Positions 62,851-64,000 of a stretch of 64,000 nucleotides of DNA are shown one piece after another; positions within the stretch are counted from its first letter, which is position 1; each line of letters begins with the position of its first letter. The position numbers were made by a program, and so were the translations under genes. The notes beneath the pieces are model-generated. The model searched no databases. It had not been told where the DNA came from and saw only the letters and a program-made list of their open reading frames with translations. The DNA comes from Hysterangium stoloniferum (Eukaryota > Basidiomycota > Agaricomycetes > Hysterangiales > Hysterangiaceae), in NCBI GenBank assembly GCA_015178975.1, contig WHVD01000166.1, positions 62,001 to 126,000 on the forward strand, written 5' to 3'.

Positions 62851-64000
62851 CTAGGGGTATGTGGGGGCTTGCCCCCCTCGTACAACCTTAGTAAGATCCA
62901 TGTTGTAAGATGCCACAAACACACCTTCACAGGCCCAGTAACACTCGCTTCGGAAGGGGATATGGCAACAGCAGCAGTGTCACCGAAACCCGTCCTGGAG
63001 AAACCGTCGCCCAAGATGCATCCACCATAGTCATCCGTGGGCCTGCCTCATTCGCCTGTGTCTCATGCATCGCCTTGCCCTTGCATCCTTGAATCGATTC
63101 TTGGAAGGCGGATACTTGTCATAGTTGTGCTTCATGGCGTATGCTACTTGAGTGGGATGGAGTTGCATCGATTGGAACGAACCCATTTCTTCTCGCCATG
63201 CCATTGATGCTTGGACACCTTCGTGTTGGGCGGTCCCACAAGGCAGCATTGCCTAGAACGTAAGTAAGTCATAACAACCTTTATCACCCCAAGGTGCCTA
63301 TTCTTACCTGTGCTGCTAATTTCCAAAGAGTCAACTTCCACTGCAACCCAACAAGGGCCAATGTGTCAAGAAAACAGAAACACCATCTTTCAATTTGGCC
63401 ACTCCGCACGTCGACGGGGGACATAAGCCATGTCCTGTTGCCAATAATTCGATTCGCTTTAAGGTCACTGTTCTTATGGGAAGAACAGAATTCGACGTCG
63501 CCTGTTGCTGCATGTAACGTGGTTGCTGTTATCACATTCTTACAGCAAAACCATGGAACTGGCTTTGGCGGGGAACGAGCATTCTCTGGAGCTTCCGCAG
63601 GACCATCCTCCTTGGGATCATCACGAATGACGATTCCTATAACGCCTCGGTTTCCTGCAGTTTCCAAGTGAGCTCCGAGGGAGAGCCACTGTGGGTTATT
63701 GGTAACAGCTTGTTGTGATTTGAGATAGCCGTCTCGATGGGAAGGATAGAACCAAGACATGTGTACCGTGGTTGCCGACACGTGGTCCGCAGCATTGGGA
63801 AGGCGGTCGCACGCATTGTGACTGAGAAGCTCTAGATGAATACATCTATCCACCGCCGGTAGACAACAAGCCACCTCTTGTGCTTGATTATATTTCGTGG
63901 TGGCGAAGGGCAACAGGTCTTTGGAACCATACGCTCCCCGTGTGCCACATCAATTGGGTACATTTGGCGCGTGTCCACTTCTTCCATCATGGCGATCGAT
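62850..64000 (-). pseudogene. Multi-exon family, copy 6 (runs off the window)
   Basis: Exon 6 is at about 63253-62900 (with QASMAWREEMGSF, YPPSKNRFKDARARRCM and GDGFSRTGFGD). Exon 5 is open from 63913 to 63284 (with VACCLPAVDRCIHLEL, WFYPSHRDGY, WFCCKN). A missing base near 63930 breaks the frame before AHWGAY. The remaining exons lie beyond the window. It mirrors copy 5 across the palindrome centre. Confidence 0.6.

Overview
The window reads as repeat-rich chromosomal DNA of a filamentous fungus. It has Ty3 and Ty1/copia LTR retrotransposons, Tc1/mariner and hAT-like DNA elements, short 45-60 nt GT-AG introns and an F-box gene remnant. A basidiomycete, possibly an Agaricomycete such as Rhizoctonia or Ceratobasidium, fits best, but this rests on general resemblance. 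Many differences between repeat copies are C-to-T or G-to-A at CpG, which suggests cytosine methylation or a RIP-like process. Layout, 1-23.5 kb: a small foldback (33-364), then a 3.1 kb hAT-like element with ~0.5 kb terminal inverted repeats and an 8-bp target duplication (379-3508) holding a solo LTR. Degenerate LTRs follow, then a decayed minus-strand Ty3 chromovirus, element A (5870-18707). Element A has matching 5-bp duplications and is split by two solo LTRs, a Tc1 element that itself carries a solo LTR, and a solo LTR nested with another inside its 5' LTR. Next come a solo-LTR region with a compact gag-only copia-type element (20160-21692) and one more solo LTR (22683-23494). 23.5-30.6 kb: fragments of a minus-strand copia element lie on either side of a truncated F-box gene. 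30.6-44.3 kb: a large LTR element, F (30666-44308), has no visible reverse transcriptase but carries an unknown ORF and a 1.2 kb, 21-bp GC-rich minisatellite. It is interrupted by a younger Ty3 chromovirus, element B (34460-42552), which keeps a full 1285-residue pol. 44.3-64 kb: at least seven complete or broken copies of one multi-exon gene family of unknown function (one predicted transmembrane segment, cysteine-rich exon 5) lie in alternating orientation. They form large inverted repeats with AT-rich spacers. Copy 3 (52341-54332) keeps an open six-exon frame predicting 574 residues. How it works together: both Ty3 elements carry an extra gene on the opposite strand between pol and the 3' LTR, with its own TATA box, introns, a charged Ala/Glu/Arg-rich segment and a Cys6 cluster with exact Zn(II)2Cys6 spacing. 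Both also show an 11-nt match between the LTR transcript start and the primer-binding site, changed together between the two families, which points to Tf1-like self-priming. The gag-only element and the copia element share a 12-nt primer-binding site and may depend on each other. Everything here was read by eye; no alignment, database search or folding was run.
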